DNA of 64,000 nt from Phoebastria nigripes (lineage: Eukaryota > Chordata > Aves > Procellariiformes > Diomedeidae). The stretch lies in contig JAYKAV010002541.1 in assembly GCA_035582835.1 (NCBI GenBank), positions 249,552 to 313,551 on the forward strand, given 5' to 3'. A model generated the notes under the pieces. It was given only the letters and a program-made list of their open reading frames with translations. It did not search any database and was not told the origin of the DNA. The number at the start of each line of letters is the position of its first letter. Within the stretch, counting starts at the first letter, position 1. Position numbers and translations under genes: made by a program. Below are positions 63,601 through 64,000 of this stretch, piece after piece.

Positions 63601-64000
63601 TCTCCAGCAGGATGAGCATATTTCGGGGTGGGAGGGTACTGAACAGACAGAACAGCATCCAAAGCTACTCTCAGATACTGAAGTGAAAGTAATAGGCATC
63701 CACATGCATCACAGCAACAGCCACCATCAAGACACTTGGCTTGCTCCTCTAAGCTCCCTGCCAAATTCCCTTGTGCCACTCCAAGGACAGCAGGCCACGG
63801 CTGCATTTCTGTTCTGCAAGAAAACCTATGCCAAGGCACTGCCTGTTTTTGTGAGTGTTGTTCCACATTTGTTCCCACCACAACACAGCTCTGTTTTCCA
63901 AGCACATCCCCACTCTGTGGAGTCAAGGACATGTACGCTATTGATACACAGGAGGGCAGGGCTTCTGTCCAGAGGGACCTCACCAAGTTGGAGGACTGGG
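57621..64000. other. Intergenic DNA upstream of ERI1
   Basis: No supported gene. The open frames, including the longest at 62,619-63,179, have no recognisable motif or splice context. MFHAS1, the expected next gene by mammalian synteny, is not seen. A degenerate TG-rich patch lies at about 59,023-59,090. A short divergent noncoding transcript from the ERI1 island is possible but unproven. Confidence 0.55.
59023..59090. repeat. Degenerate (TG)n patch
   Basis: TG/GTG-rich sequence with interruptions and one clean stretch (ATGTGTGTGTGCGCGC). This is low-complexity DNA. Confidence 0.7.

Overview
This is vertebrate nuclear DNA, most likely avian. It is an ordinary conserved two-gene locus: PPP1R3B on the + strand at the left and ERI1 on the - strand at the right, transcribed toward each other. 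I infer a bird or close sauropsid for three reasons. Both proteins are recognisable vertebrate orthologues. The only interspersed repeats I recognise are decayed CR1-type LINE ends. The convergent interval is about 31-34 kb, much shorter than I recall for the equivalent human 8p23.1 interval. I see no bacterial, viral, CRISPR, tRNA or rRNA signals.

Layout: 1-5,859 is intergenic with no gene I can support. A CpG island at about 5,860-6,480 holds the PPP1R3B promoter and exon 1. Intron 1 runs 6,177-9,191. Exon 2 starts at 9,192 and carries the main CDS (9,223-10,083) and a 2.6 kb 3' UTR ending near 12,735. From about 12,736 to 43,600 is an intergenic stretch with two CR1 fragments and simple repeats. 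The probable long 3' UTR of ERI1 covers about 43,600-46,866. The seven coding exons of ERI1 lie between 46,867 and 57,454, and its CpG-island promoter is at about 56,960-57,620. From 57,621 to 64,000 I see no supported gene. The flanking genes expected from mammalian synteny (TNKS on the left, MFHAS1 on the right) are not in the window.

The genes are unrelated in function. PPP1R3B targets protein phosphatase 1 to glycogen and promotes glycogen synthesis. ERI1 is a SAP-domain DEDDh 3'-5' exoribonuclease that trims histone mRNA stem-loop ends, small RNAs and 5.8S rRNA ends. Reassembling the ERI1 exons gives an uninterrupted 339-codon reading frame with all five DEDDh residues present.

The most interesting result is that PPP1R3B exon 1 is probably not purely untranslated. 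Its first ATG (6,163) is in frame across the splice with the usual ATG at 9,223, adding 15 residues that resemble the N-terminus of the paralogue PPP1R3C. I found nothing that qualifies as a new biological system; the other findings are regulatory motifs, exon-like fragments and sequence oddities of modest interest.
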